Shown: positions 54,415 to 63,852, counted from the first letter of the stretch. The stretch: 64,000 bases of DNA from Alphaproteobacteria bacterium (GCA_017650505.1 JAGCET010000042.1:1-64000); one strand, 5' to 3'. The notes: generated from the letters alone by a model not told the origin. Translations and numbers: made by a program.

Positions 54415-54870
54415 TTGGGCTGTCGTAGGCTCTTACATGCTCGGTGCAAGGCATCGTTAGTTTTTAATCCTCGTATGTTTTTGCACCATTTTGAATGCCC
54501 CGGTTGTCGGGGTGCCTGTGAAGTATATATAAAGGTCGCAGGAATCAATTAGCATGTATGATTTACGAACACCCCGACCTGTCGTTTCGACGGCGGATTC
54601 ATTTTAGTGGTTAGTGTTAGTGTAAGTGGTTAGTGAAAGGTGGAAAGGGAAATGTACGGAATAAATGGGATTATTGCAATTATCTGCCCCGCCCTTGCGG
54701 CGGGGCCGGCAAGCACGAGTGGCATACCCACGAAGTGCGAGCCGGGGGCGGGTAAAAAACAACATATAACAAACCCGCCCCCGCATCGCGCAATATTATC
54801 ATTTGCGCTCTGCGGCCCCGCCGCAAGGGTGGGGCTGAGCCTCTGGAACTAAACAAAAAAAGGAGAGGAT
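54415..54870 (+). repeat. Structured intergenic element, copy 2
   Basis: Shares flanks with 29108-29560 read in the opposite direction: GGGCTGTCGTAGGC (54417-54430), a CCCCGG...CGGGG hairpin, AAGTATATATAAAGG, CACCCCGACCTGTCG, TTAGTG repeats and GTACGG...GGGATT up to about 54678, then CTCTGGAACxAAACAA before the next gene. The core is unrelated in sequence but strongly structured: a 23-bp stem (54686-54708 with 54813-54835, one G-U) encloses a GCAC/GTGC hairpin with facing GA pairs (about 54713-54738), an 11-bp stem (54743-54753 with 54773-54783) and a GCGCAA hairpin (54787-54808). Confidence 0.62.
54604..54640 (+). repeat. TTAGTG repeat array inside element copy 2
   Basis: Units TTAGTG, GTTAGTG, TTAGTG, TAAGTG and GTTAGTG at 6-7 base intervals. 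The minus-strand copy at 29318-29355 is almost identical. Similar arrays flank rpoC. Confidence 0.65.
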
Positions 54871-55635
54871 ATGAAAAAAATATTATTTTTATTGTTTGTG
54901 GTTTTGCCGATTCGAATCGGTGCCGCCGATACAGTAAATATAAATTGGATGGTTGGGGATTCGGTTTATGATACAACAACATGCACGGTTGGTGGCGATA
55001 TAATCCTGCCCACGGCACCGACCAAGCGCGGGCATACTTTTTTGGGGTGGGCTACTATTTATACCCCGATTGAATATATCGAATCAACCGGGATACAATA
55101 TATTGATACGGGCGAATTATTAAATGCAAATTCAAAAATAGAAACCAAATTTTCATGCAACGCCAGTGGTAATTATGCGGTTTTCGGTGCCGGTAATGGT
55201 AGTGCATTTAATACCGGTGAACTCTCTTTGTTTTGGAGTGGTAGTAGACTAGAGGTAGTTAGACCCACTTCTAATACTGGTTCAGATGTCCTGCGTCCAA
55301 ATAATTCAGTTTCATCATATGTTCCACAAGAAGTGTCATATGATAGATCTGTTCTTACAATAGATAATTCTTCGTATGCCAGTAATTGGTATGCCGATTA
55401 CCAAGGTGTTAATTCCATGTATATATTTGGCATACACAGAACATCATCAAATAAGTTTATTGGAGATATGAGGTTGTATTATTTCAAGCTTTATGAAAAC
55501 AACGCCCTTGTTCGTGATTTTATCCCTGTTCTTGATTCACATGGTATACCATGTATGTTTGACAAAGTTAGTAAAACATTTTTCTATAATGCGGGAACGG
55601 GTGATTTTGTTGCGGGGCCAGTAATTACGGAGTAA
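54871..55635 (+). CDS. Secreted protein with InlB-like repeat and LamG-like domain
   Basis: A 254-residue protein with a signal peptide (MKKILFLLFVVLPIRIGA). Residues about 22-62 form an InlB-like repeat (VNINWMVGDSVYDTTTCTVGGDIILPTAPTK then RGHTFLGWATIY). The remainder (TPIEYIESTGIQYIDTGE..., YADYQGVNSMYIFGIHR..., GDMRLYYFKLYENNALVRDFIPVLDSHGIPCMFD) resembles a LamG/concanavalin-like fold seen in surface proteins. The ATG follows AAAAAAAGGAGA and element copy 2. A Cys-rich secreted protein follows four bases downstream. Likely surface-exposed; ligand unknown. Confidence 0.72.
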   Translation: MKKILFLLFVVLPIRIGAADTVNINWMVGDSVYDTTTCTVGGDIILPTAPTKRGHTFLGWATIYTPIEYIESTGIQYIDTGELLNANSKIETKFSCNASGNYAVFGAGNGSAFNTGELSLFWSGSRLEVVRPTSNTGSDVLRPNNSVSSYVPQEVSYDRSVLTIDNSSYASNWYADYQGVNSMYIFGIHRTSSNKFIGDMRLYYFKLYENNALVRDFIPVLDSHGIPCMFDKVSKTFFYNAGTGDFVAGPVITE

Positions 55636-55639
55636 ATAA

Positions 55640-56398
55640 ATGAAAAAAATTGCCGTAGTTATATTACCATTATTTTACGCAAACATCGCGTTCGGATATA
55701 TTACCGAAAATATGGTCGGTGAATGTGATACAGTTTATTCCACTATACGTGCGGTGTTTGAACCGCATGAATATACTTGTACTAATGGTTATTACCTGCC
55801 CGCCGATAGTTTGGGTTGTGCGGCGTGTCCCACGGGTGCAACATGCGGTGGCGGAACATTTAAATTTGATGCAACAGCCCCCCATGGTGTAACACACACC
55901 ACACCAATAACACAAAATCAGGCAAACCTTTGTTCCGAAAGGTATGAAAGGCTATCTGCAAAATTCCAAATAAATGAATATACCTGCGGCCCGGGGTATT
56001 ATTTACCGGCGGGGAATGATTGGTTAACCGATAATGATGGATGCACAATTTGTCCGGAAAATTCTTATTGTGTGGGTGGAACATATACCTTTAACGAAAC
56101 AATGGCCCAAGGAATTGTTGCATGCGCATCGGGCCTGTACGCGCCAACCGGAATGTGGGAGGCGGCGCAGTGCGGTCGCATACTGCACATTGGTGAAAAT
56201 GTTGTCTATCTGCGCGCAACAAAAAAGACTTCACCGGCGTTGCACGTTGATGTCAACCAAGACGGGATTGCGGATTATTTTGGTAATGTAACAACCGCCG
56301 ATGTTCCAATGCACGCAGGAAACACGCACAGCCTGAAAGTATCCAAGGACGGCATTGTATATTCAATCTATGACGACACAATTACTGTGCCGGAATAA
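55640..56398 (+). CDS. Cys-rich secreted protein (252 aa)
   Basis: A signal-peptide protein (MKKIAVVILPLFYANIAFG) with two similar Cys modules: YTCTNGYYLPADSLGCAACPTGATCGGGTF and YTCGPGYYLPAG...GCTICPENSYCVGGTY. The spacing resembles EGF-like or furin-like Cys repeats. A C-terminal beta-rich part (NVVYLRATKKTSPALHVDVNQDGIADYFGN) with a DVNQDG calcium-loop-like sequence follows. Second gene after 54871-55635, four bases away. Extracellular; function unknown. Confidence 0.72.
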   Translation: MKKIAVVILPLFYANIAFGYITENMVGECDTVYSTIRAVFEPHEYTCTNGYYLPADSLGCAACPTGATCGGGTFKFDATAPHGVTHTTPITQNQANLCSERYERLSAKFQINEYTCGPGYYLPAGNDWLTDNDGCTICPENSYCVGGTYTFNETMAQGIVACASGLYAPTGMWEAAQCGRILHIGENVVYLRATKKTSPALHVDVNQDGIADYFGNVTTADVPMHAGNTHSLKVSKDGIVYSIYDDTITVPE

Positions 56399-56403
56399 GT
56401 ATC

Positions 56404-56433
56404 AAAAAACGGCGCGTATTGCGCCGTTTTTTT
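56404..56433 (+). terminator. Bidirectional terminator
   Basis: AAAACGGCGC pairs with GCGCCGTTTT around GTATT, with U-runs on both strands, between convergent genes. Confidence 0.88.
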
Positions 56434-56441
56434 ATTGGTTG

Positions 56442-58151
56442 TTATCGATTTTGATCTGTGATTGCGTTATCCAATTCTGCGTAATTTTCACTGCGCATTT
56501 CATCCAACAAATTTGCAACTGTGCCGTCCGGAATTCCCAATTGCCCCAACACGCCACGCGCCAGCATCAGTGATGATTCAATTGTTTCCGGCCATGCTTC
56601 TTGGACACCGTCTTTTAACAGCGCGCGCGTCTCGCTTAGGTTTCGCGCACGTGCAAAAATTTTCATACGCGGGGCGACACTGCGCACACTTAAAACCGTA
56701 TTACGTGCGGTATTTGTATTGTCCAATGCAACAACAACCGCGCGCGCACGACGCGAAGCCAATCCGAATTCACGCAGGACGCTTGTGTTCGTGCTGTCGC
56801 CATAGAATACGTTGTATCCGTGTTCGCGCCCCATCATAACCGCGTTCACATTCAAATCCAATGCAACATACGGAATTTTCTTGCAACCCAAAACGTATGC
56901 GATAATTTGACCGACACGACCAAAACCACAGATTATTACTTCGGGTTGAATTCCGTTGCCGGACGCGTTTAATTGGCGACTGCGCGATTTTGAAAACATT
57001 TTGGATGCGCGCCCTATTCTGTCGTGCAACGCCAACAAGAACGGTGTTGTTATCATCGACAGAATAATTATCGCGGTTAAAATTTCTTGGTGTGGTGCGG
57101 GAACGGCCTGGATACCACTGGTCTTCATTGTTTGGAACATCAACAATGCGAATTCGCCACCTTGGCTTAAAATCAATGCAATAAGGCGCGCATCATTTAA
57201 CGGCACATTACGCACACGCGCGACCATAAACAATGCGACAAATTTTATACATACTAAACCGACCATACCCCCCAACACTATGTACCAATTTGCCGCCAAT
57301 ACATTAAGGTTCAATCCCATCCCAAGTGATATGAAAAATAATGACAAGAACAACAATGCATACGGGGTTATTTCTGCGCGAATTTGATGGCTGTAAATTG
57401 TCTCAGACATCAACATACCCGCCAAAAACGCACCCAATCCCGCCGGCAGCCCCATTAAATCCATCACCACCGCCCACAGTGTGATATTTAACATCACCAC
57501 CAATAAGAACGCTTCTTTGGATTTTAACTTTGACACACGGCGCATCAACGGATTCAATACAAAACGCCCGACAACAACAACACCAAAAACCAATGTAATC
57601 GAAGTGACAACAACGTCTACAACTGTCGCACCCAAATTAAATGAACGACCCGCAAACACTGGCAACATTGCAAGCAAGGGAATCGACAATAAATCTTGGA
57701 ACAATAAAATCGAAAACGCTTGGTGTCCGGTTTTTGTGTTTAACTGATTACGGTCGGTCAGCAACTGAATGTCTTCGGACGTACTGGACATCGCGAACAA
57801 CAACGATACCGTTATCACGCCCATAATCGACCAAGTGGTCAGACCGAATAAAATCGGAAACAACATTACCGCAACCATTAAAACCTGGGTCGCGCCAAAG
57901 CCAAATATCGTGCGACGCATTTGCCACAGACGCTTTATATTTATTTCCAATCCAATCGTAAACCACAAAAATAAAATGCCTAAATCGCCAAGGAACGTCC
58001 ACGTTTCATCCACGTGAAATAAATCCAGCACAAACGGACCCGAAATTATACCGGCCACCAAAAACGCCACCAACGCCCCGACACGCGCAGTGCGCAATAA
58101 AAACACCAATACAAAAATAATCGCAAAAAATGCCAATACCGATAGCGACAT
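56442..58151 (-). CDS. Kef-type monovalent cation:proton antiporter
   Basis: A 569-residue CPA2-family transporter exchanging K+ or Na+ for protons. About 12 membrane segments cover residues 1-385 with the family's FxxGLE (WFTIGLEI) and LSQGGEFALL motifs. From about residue 400 a TrkA-N/RCK domain (VIICGFGRVGQIIAYVLGCKKIPYVALDLN) binds NAD(H) or nucleotides. This matches KefB/KefC and the alphaproteobacterial YbaL-like branch. It stands alone, convergent with the surface genes. Confidence 0.9.
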   Translation of the reverse strand: MSLSVLAFFAIIFVLVFLLRTARVGALVAFLVAGIISGPFVLDLFHVDETWTFLGDLGILFLWFTIGLEINIKRLWQMRRTIFGFGATQVLMVAVMLFPILFGLTTWSIMGVITVSLLFAMSSTSEDIQLLTDRNQLNTKTGHQAFSILLFQDLLSIPLLAMLPVFAGRSFNLGATVVDVVVTSITLVFGVVVVGRFVLNPLMRRVSKLKSKEAFLLVVMLNITLWAVVMDLMGLPAGLGAFLAGMLMSETIYSHQIRAEITPYALLFLSLFFISLGMGLNLNVLAANWYIVLGGMVGLVCIKFVALFMVARVRNVPLNDARLIALILSQGGEFALLMFQTMKTSGIQAVPAPHQEILTAIIILSMITTPFLLALHDRIGRASKMFSKSRSRQLNASGNGIQPEVIICGFGRVGQIIAYVLGCKKIPYVALDLNVNAVMMGREHGYNVFYGDSTNTSVLREFGLASRRARAVVVALDNTNTARNTVLSVRSVAPRMKIFARARNLSETRALLKDGVQEAWPETIESSLMLARGVLGQLGIPDGTVANLLDEMRSENYAELDNAITDQNR

Positions 58152-58202
58152 ATTTCCCTCTCCGTATAAACTTGGTTTGATTATAGCAAAAAAACATATA
58201 TG

Positions 58203-59030
58203 CTATGCAACCAATTTTTTTGCAATTTCTAAAAATTTTTTGGGTTCTAATTCTTCGGCGCGTTCTGTACCCCAAAGGCCAAATTTTTCCCAATCAACAT
58301 CGCGCATAATTCCGCGTATCATTTTTCGCCGCATTCCAAACAAACGCGCCGTCAAATTTTCAACCGCACCAATATCACCAATGCTTTTTATTTTTTTTGC
58401 ATTTGGAATAATTTGTACAACCGCACTTTCAACACGTGGGCGCGGAACGAATGCCGTCGACGGAACACCAAACAAAATTTTTGCATCACCGGCCAAATCG
58501 GTCAAAACAGACAGACGCCCGTACTGTTCGTCCCCGGTGTGTGCGACTATGCGTTCGGCAACTTCGCGTTGGAACATCAGTGTCATAGATTTTATTTGAA
58601 CGCCACGTGCGATATCGTGCAACCAATTTATCAACAATTCTGTGCCAACATTATATGGTAAATTCGCACAGATTGAAAACGCACCGCCCGCGATTTCTTG
58701 CATATTTACGCGCAATGCATCATCGTAAATAATTTTCAACCGACCATTCGCTGCGGATTCAATTTGCGATAAAATTGGTTCCGTGGTTTTATCTTTTTCA
58801 ATTGCAACAACACGATGCGCACCCGCCAACAATAATGCACGCGTAAGGCCGCCGGGGCCGGGGCCCACCTCTATAACAATGGAATTTTCTATGTCGGGTA
58901 CCGCGCGTGCTATGCGCCCCGTCAAATTCAAATCGAACAAGAAATTTTGACCGAACTGCTTCTTGGGTTCCAATCCCGACGCGCGCATCATTTCCGATAC
59001 CGGTGGCAAAGATTCAATTTTTTTCATCAT
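58203..59030 (-). CDS. rsmA: 16S rRNA dimethyladenosine transferase
   Basis: A 275-residue methyltransferase (KsgA) that dimethylates two adenines near the 3' end of 16S rRNA. Landmarks: KKQFGQNFLFD, SAM-binding VIEVGPGPGGLT, ANLPYNV (motif IV) and FVPRPRVESAVV. Its start overlaps the recR stop by four bases, so the two are coupled. Confidence 0.95.
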   Translation of the reverse strand: MMKKIESLPPVSEMMRASGLEPKKQFGQNFLFDLNLTGRIARAVPDIENSIVIEVGPGPGGLTRALLLAGAHRVVAIEKDKTTEPILSQIESAANGRLKIIYDDALRVNMQEIAGGAFSICANLPYNVGTELLINWLHDIARGVQIKSMTLMFQREVAERIVAHTGDEQYGRLSVLTDLAGDAKILFGVPSTAFVPRPRVESAVVQIIPNAKKIKSIGDIGAVENLTARLFGMRRKMIRGIMRDVDWEKFGLWGTERAEELEPKKFLEIAKKLVA

Positions 59031-59629
59031 ACCGATTTTCGTCCCCCAAATGCCAACGACAATGTTCCGTCGTCCAAGTAATCTAAATCGCCACCCAATG
59101 GCACCCCGGATGCAAGTTCGGTGAATTGTACATTCGTGGCGGTTTCCCCTATTATCGAAATTATGTATTGCTGGGTTGTTTTGCCTTCCACCGTATTTGG
59201 TAATGCGAAAATTATTTCATTTATTTTTTCGGTTTCAATTCGCGATGTCAAATTTCCAATATTCAAATCGTCCGGGGTTATGCCCGCCACCCCCGACAAC
59301 AATCCACCAAGTATATGATAACGACCGTTAAATATACCGGATTTTTCCAATGTCCACACATCAGCCAAATCACGCACAATGCACAGCATACCATTTGCAC
59401 GCGACGCATCACGACAGTATTCACACGCATTTGCCCCCGCGTCGGTCAAGATTCCACATATCGGACACGCCCGAATATTATCACGCGCATCGGTCAAAGC
59501 ATCTACCAATTTTTCTATGCGACCGGTTTTATCCTGTAATAAACCGATAACGATTCTGCGCGCCGCACGATTTCCAACACGTGGTAATTTTGCAAATTGT
59601 TTTATAAGTTTTTCTATTTTTGGATTCAT
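59027..59629 (-). CDS. recR: Recombination protein RecR
   Basis: A 200-residue protein of the RecFOR pathway. The zinc finger has Cys55, Cys58, Cys69 and Cys72 (CPICGILTDAGANACEYC). The TOPRIM region starts GMLCIVRDLADVWTLEKSG, and LASGVPLGGDLDYLDDGTLSLAF is conserved at the C-terminus. Coupled to rsmA by overlap. Confidence 0.95.
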   Translation of the reverse strand: MNPKIEKLIKQFAKLPRVGNRAARRIVIGLLQDKTGRIEKLVDALTDARDNIRACPICGILTDAGANACEYCRDASRANGMLCIVRDLADVWTLEKSGIFNGRYHILGGLLSGVAGITPDDLNIGNLTSRIETEKINEIIFALPNTVEGKTTQQYIISIIGETATNVQFTELASGVPLGGDLDYLDDGTLSLAFGGRKSV

Positions 59630-59647
59630 TATTTCATTGTACTAATT

Positions 59648-60778
59648 TTAGTGAAACACATAGCAATCTATACCGGCCGCCGTTGCGCGATTCTTCAGTT
59701 TTTGCGCCGCCGATTCCGTCAGTCCATTTACACGCACCCGATATAATCCCGCACCATTTGGTTCAATATGTGCACCTGCACCGGTCGCATTACGAACACG
59801 CGCAATCATTGCATTTGCGGAATCCATGGAAGAAAACGCACCAAATTGCACGCCCACCCCACCGGTCGCATAGGTCGGCGCAACCACGGGTGCATCATCG
59901 GCATATTTTTGCACAATTGGCGAAGTGACGGGGGCACGCACCGTTTCTTGGGCTGTGGGTGTTTCGCGCACCACCGATGCAGAACCGTTTTGCAGCATTT
60001 CGAAACCACGATTCAACAATCGCATTGATTCGCTTGCACGTATATCTTTATTTTCCGCCCCCAATACAACGGATATCAGGCGCCGTCCACCACGTGACGC
60101 GGTCGCGACCAAAGAATATTTCGATTTGTTTGTAAATCCCGTCTTCATACCATCACACCCGGGGTACGTTTCCAACAGACGATTTCCGTTGGTATAGGTT
60201 TTGCCGTTATATGTCCAACTTTTGATTCCAAAATATTTCCAATATTGCGGGAAATGCCGATATACCGCCATAGACAACAACGCAATATCACGCGCGGTCG
60301 ACAGGTGGTCATCATCCGGCAAACCCGATGAATTTTCAAAATTTGTCTGTGCAAGGCCAATTTCACGTGCAACACGCGTCATCAGCGACGCAAATGTCCC
60401 TTCTTTGCCACCCTTTAGGTTTTCGGCCAAAACCCGCGCAACGTCATTTGCACTATGCACCGCGACCGCAATTATTGCATCTTCAACACGAATTTTGGAA
60501 CCCGCACTTAAACCCAATTTTACCGGTGCCGCCGCCGCCGCAGTTTCCGACACAATCAAATAATCATCCAAATGCAATCGTCCATGATCCAATGCGTCAA
60601 ATGTCAAATACAGTGTCATTATCTTGGTCAATGATGCCGGGTAATTCGCATCACGCGCATTTTCCGCAATCAGTACGCGCCCCGAATCCATATCGGCCAC
60701 CAATGCCGCACGATAGCCCGCCGCCATGGCGGTACCACATAAAAACAACGCAAACATAAAGAATAATATTTTCTTCAT
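59648..60778 (-). CDS. D-alanyl-D-alanine carboxypeptidase with SPOR-like domain
   Basis: A 376-residue penicillin-binding protein of the DacA/DacC family that removes the terminal D-Ala from peptidoglycan. A signal peptide ends at AMAA. The three active-site motifs are SLTK (Ser49, Lys52), SAN (109-111) and KTG (212-214). Unlike E. coli PBP5 there is no obvious amphipathic C-terminal anchor; instead the C-terminal about 80 residues (VGVQFGAFSSMDSANAMIARVRN... LYRVRVNGLTESAAQKL) resemble a SPOR peptidoglycan-binding domain. Confidence 0.92.
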   Translation of the reverse strand: MKKILFFMFALFLCGTAMAAGYRAALVADMDSGRVLIAENARDANYPASLTKIMTLYLTFDALDHGRLHLDDYLIVSETAAAAAPVKLGLSAGSKIRVEDAIIAVAVHSANDVARVLAENLKGGKEGTFASLMTRVAREIGLAQTNFENSSGLPDDDHLSTARDIALLSMAVYRHFPQYWKYFGIKSWTYNGKTYTNGNRLLETYPGCDGMKTGFTNKSKYSLVATASRGGRRLISVVLGAENKDIRASESMRLLNRGFEMLQNGSASVVRETPTAQETVRAPVTSPIVQKYADDAPVVAPTYATGGVGVQFGAFSSMDSANAMIARVRNATGAGAHIEPNGAGLYRVRVNGLTESAAQKLKNRATAAGIDCYVFH

Positions 60779-60824
60779 AATTTCAATCTTAGTAAAAAAT
60801 TACAAAGCGGGTCAACAGTAAAAA

Positions 60825-62615
60825 TTATTTTGATTCGTCTTCCTGTAAAAATCCGCCGGATTGCATTTTCCACAAACGCGCATACGCGCCACGTCGCCGC
60901 AGCAACGAATTATGCGTACCCGATTCGATAATCGCGCCATGATCTAACACCACAATACGGTCCATATTGCGCAGTGTCGAAAGCCGATGCGCAATCGCGA
61001 TGGTTGTACGATTGTGCGACAACTTTTCAAATGATTTCTGAATTGCGACCTCGGTTTCACTGTCCAATGCAGATGTTGCTTCGTCCAAAACCAAGATTGG
61101 CGCATCTTTCAAAAATGCACGTGCAATTGCGATGCGTTGCCGTTGCCCACCCGACATTTTTATTCCACGGTCACCGACCAATGTATCATACTTCTTTTCG
61201 GTTCCCATAATGAATTTATCGGCCGATGCACTTTTTGCCGCGCGTTTTATTTCGGCATCCGATGCATCCGGACGACCATAGGCAATATTTTCACGTATCG
61301 TACGATTGAACATCGCGGGGTCTTGGGGGATGAACGAAATATTTTCGCGCAAAGAATTTTGCGTAATATCGCGAATATCAACACCGTCGATTAAAATCGC
61401 ACCATGTTTTACATCGTAAAAACGCATAACCAAATTTGCCAATGTGGTTTTGCCCGCGCCCGACGCACCAACAATTCCGACGCGTTCACCGGGCTTTACG
61501 ATTAAATTTAAATCGCGCAAGACGTATTTGTTCTTGTATTTGAACGAAACATTTTTGAATTCTATCTTACCATGTTTGACAACCAAAGCACCGGCATCCG
61601 GTTTATCCACAACCTCTAATGGTACAGATAATTCTTTATATCCCTTGTTTGCCGCAGACATGCCGTCTATCACATCTGGGATTCTGTTGATTAAATTACT
61701 TATCATTCCCATAACGTTATAATAGACCGCCATACTGTAAACTATGTCTGAAATTTTCATCATATCACGCGAATAAAGCCATGCACAAAGTATCAACGTC
61801 ACACCAAACATCGTATCCCAAAAATATACCGGAACCGCCCATGACAAACGTTGCCAAAATGCCGCCGTACGAATTGCACGAACATGGTCTTCACGTGGTT
61901 TTTCCAAATAGTCGTGTTCACGCGCTTCGCCTGCGAACAACCGAACCGCCGTTTGATTTGCAAAACCATCCAATAATTTACCAGACAGCGTAGATTCTGT
62001 TCCGGCACGATGTTCAGCCGATTTTTTTATTTTCTTGCGCAAAGCCCACACAAATCCGCCACGTAATATAAACATAACAATAAATGTCCACGCAATGTAT
62101 TTATTTACCGTGAACAATAATGTTGAATTTATCGCAATCATCACCACACGCAAAATCATTGCCCACACATCTTTGATTAAGGTTTGGGCACCAGTGTTAA
62201 CGAAACGAATATTTGCATTGACCGAACCCGCCATACGATTGACCCAAAACGACATAGATTGCAAATGAACATAATCGGTCAATACAGATGAAATACGTTT
62301 ATTAACATACGGGGTCATAACCGATGAAATATGATTACTTAAAATAGAAATGGTTGAAAAACTCATTTGAATACCAACCAACAAAGCAATCGTTGGCATC
62401 ACATGATGATATATCGCCGGCCCCAATGGTGCACCTTCGAACATAGCGACAATCCAACGTTCAATAAATGGATACACAACAGAACCAGAAAATTCCAAGA
62501 ACCCAAGTATCATAAACAGAATAATCCATTTATACAGCCCCGGGAAACACCGCGAAAAATAGAACTTTAACAGACTGCGTGGCATACTGGCATTGGCATA
62601 GTTTGATTGTTTCAT
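60825..62615 (-). CDS. ABC exporter, MsbA/multidrug type
   Basis: A 596-residue fused exporter: six membrane segments in the first 330 residues, then a nucleotide-binding domain with Walker A GASGAGKTT, signature MSGGQRQR, Walker B ILVLDEATSALD and H-loop AHRLSTL. It functions as a dimer. Substrate cannot be told; lipid, peptide or drug export are all possible. Followed by the tRNA-Glu region on the right. Confidence 0.92.
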   Translation of the reverse strand: MKQSNYANASMPRSLLKFYFSRCFPGLYKWIILFMILGFLEFSGSVVYPFIERWIVAMFEGAPLGPAIYHHVMPTIALLVGIQMSFSTISILSNHISSVMTPYVNKRISSVLTDYVHLQSMSFWVNRMAGSVNANIRFVNTGAQTLIKDVWAMILRVVMIAINSTLLFTVNKYIAWTFIVMFILRGGFVWALRKKIKKSAEHRAGTESTLSGKLLDGFANQTAVRLFAGEAREHDYLEKPREDHVRAIRTAAFWQRLSWAVPVYFWDTMFGVTLILCAWLYSRDMMKISDIVYSMAVYYNVMGMISNLINRIPDVIDGMSAANKGYKELSVPLEVVDKPDAGALVVKHGKIEFKNVSFKYKNKYVLRDLNLIVKPGERVGIVGASGAGKTTLANLVMRFYDVKHGAILIDGVDIRDITQNSLRENISFIPQDPAMFNRTIRENIAYGRPDASDAEIKRAAKSASADKFIMGTEKKYDTLVGDRGIKMSGGQRQRIAIARAFLKDAPILVLDEATSALDSETEVAIQKSFEKLSHNRTTIAIAHRLSTLRNMDRIVVLDHGAIIESGTHNSLLRRRGAYARLWKMQSGGFLQEDESK

Positions 62616-62760
62616 AATTCTCTTTCCTTTACATCAAAAAACAACACGGAATAAATACCGCATATTTCGTACCAAAGCAAGACATTTTTTACAATGCACG
62701 ATATATCAAATAAAAACGGTTGAAAAATAAAATTAAACCTTTAGAATAGTCGCGTATTTC

Positions 62761-62835
62761 GGTCCCATCGTCTAGCGGTCAGGACATCGGATTCTCATTC
62801 CGGTAACACGGGTTCGATTCCCGTTGGGACTGCCA
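62761..62835 (+). tRNA. tRNA-Glu (CTC)
   Basis: Acceptor GGTCCCA with TGGGACT (one G-U), D-arm, anticodon stem TCGGA/TCCGG, loop TTCTCAT with CTC at 62794-62796, T-arm with GGTTCGATTCC, and CCA at 62833-62835. The 3' end is the left border of a direct repeat. Confidence 0.93.
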
Positions 62836-62927
62836 AATGTTCAAATTTGGCGTTTTTACGAACAACGAAAGCGATTTCTTAAGAGAAAACCACGCCTTTC
62901 CGCCATCGACATAACAGTTCGAAAACA
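62830..62927. repeat. Direct repeat copy 1, beginning at the tRNA-Glu 3' end
   Basis: Starting at CTGCCA, the tRNA 3' end, about 100 bases (CTGCCAAATGTTCAAATTTG and beyond, with substitutions) recur at 63690-63787. On the minus strand it encodes the peptide YVDGGKAWFSLKKSLSLF then VKTPNLNIWQ, which is continued into the complement of the tRNA, showing that it is the truncated 5' part of a gene whose longer relative is at 63583. Confidence 0.7.
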
Positions 62928-62988
62928 TGATTTTAAAATTCATACCCATTTTATAAATTCTCGAACTGTTTATATATTTTTTTACTGC

Positions 62989-63522
62989 TTATCGGGTTAT
63001 TGCACATAACTTTCCAGAAAAATTTACGAATGCAGCAAGGACATTATATATTTTGTCCTCTATTTTTCTGAATCGCATATCCTTTGCTTTTAGAGCTTTA
63101 TATACTTGTATTGTCATTTGCTTGGTATCTAAATCCATAGTACATGTAAATCGTTTCCGAATGCTCAACGATGGATCCAAATGCCTGAAACCTGTTGACG
63201 GCTGTGCCATCCACTGGTATATTTCAATTCTATCTTCATCGGAACAAAGTGCTTCTGGTGAAGCGCCATTAAAAGATAATTTGATACAATCTATCCTTGA
63301 ATCATAACAAATTGCGGCTTCACCACTATCATATCCTAACCAAAGTTCGTTAAAATATCTGTCATCTAAGGGAATTTGACTAAACACTGGCCATTTTTTT
63401 ATGCCCACGAAATCACACAGATACTCTATATGTGGTCGCAACCCCAATCGTTTGCTTGCCAAAACCGTACGAACCAGTTCGTTTGCTTCCTCACATGTAA
63501 TAAATTCCTGCTTATCTGGCAC
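62989..63522 (-). CDS. Hypothetical protein (177 aa)
   Basis: A 177-residue soluble protein starting MPDKQEFITCEEANELVRTVLASKRLG. No signal peptide; Trp/Tyr-rich segments (LDDRYFNELWLGYDSGEAAICYDS) suggest a compact domain. It is AT-rich relative to neighbours and lies between the two direct repeats, so it may be cargo of a small insertion at the tRNA-Glu. Family not recognised. Confidence 0.55.
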   Translation of the reverse strand: MPDKQEFITCEEANELVRTVLASKRLGLRPHIEYLCDFVGIKKWPVFSQIPLDDRYFNELWLGYDSGEAAICYDSRIDCIKLSFNGASPEALCSDEDRIEIYQWMAQPSTGFRHLDPSLSIRKRFTCTMDLDTKQMTIQVYKALKAKDMRFRKIEDKIYNVLAAFVNFSGKLCAITR

Positions 63523-63582
63523 TTGTTAACCTCTTCAATTGTTTTTTGACAACATAACACATAATATTTATATTGTCAAGTA

Positions 63583-63852
63583 TTATAACATATTATGCTT
63601 CTCATACATTTTCTCTAAAAACACCTTTATATCTTTCCCGAACTGTAACAAATCTTTGATTTCATCCGTTCGGGAATTGCACAGTATGTCCTGCCAAATG
63701 TTCAAATTTGGCGTTTTTACGAACAAAGAAAGCGATTTTTTCAAATAAAACCTAGCCTTTCCACCATCAACATAACAGTTCGAGATTATCAGCCGTAAAA
63801 ACACACTCCTTATGTCAATTCTCGAACCATAAAAAAACAGAACCAAGTACAT
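63583..63852 (-). CDS. Possible small hypothetical protein or remnant containing repeat copy 2
   Basis: An 89-codon frame whose first ATG lies within a terminator hairpin, so the true start is unclear; a ribosome-binding-like AAGGAG sits near 63812. The second half (NCYVDGGKARFYLKKSLSLF then VKTPNLNIWQDILC...) is repeated in truncated form at 62830-62927. Could be a short gene, or a pseudogene left by duplication at the tRNA-Glu. Confidence 0.4.
   Translation of the reverse strand: MYLVLFFYGSRIDIRSVFLRLIISNCYVDGGKARFYLKKSLSLFVKTPNLNIWQDILCNSRTDEIKDLLQFGKDIKVFLEKMYEKHNML
63690..63787. repeat. Direct repeat copy 2
   Basis: About 100 bases related to 62830-62927, beginning with CTGCCAAATGTTC. 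The two copies flank an 860-base segment carrying the 177-aa gene. Confidence 0.7.
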
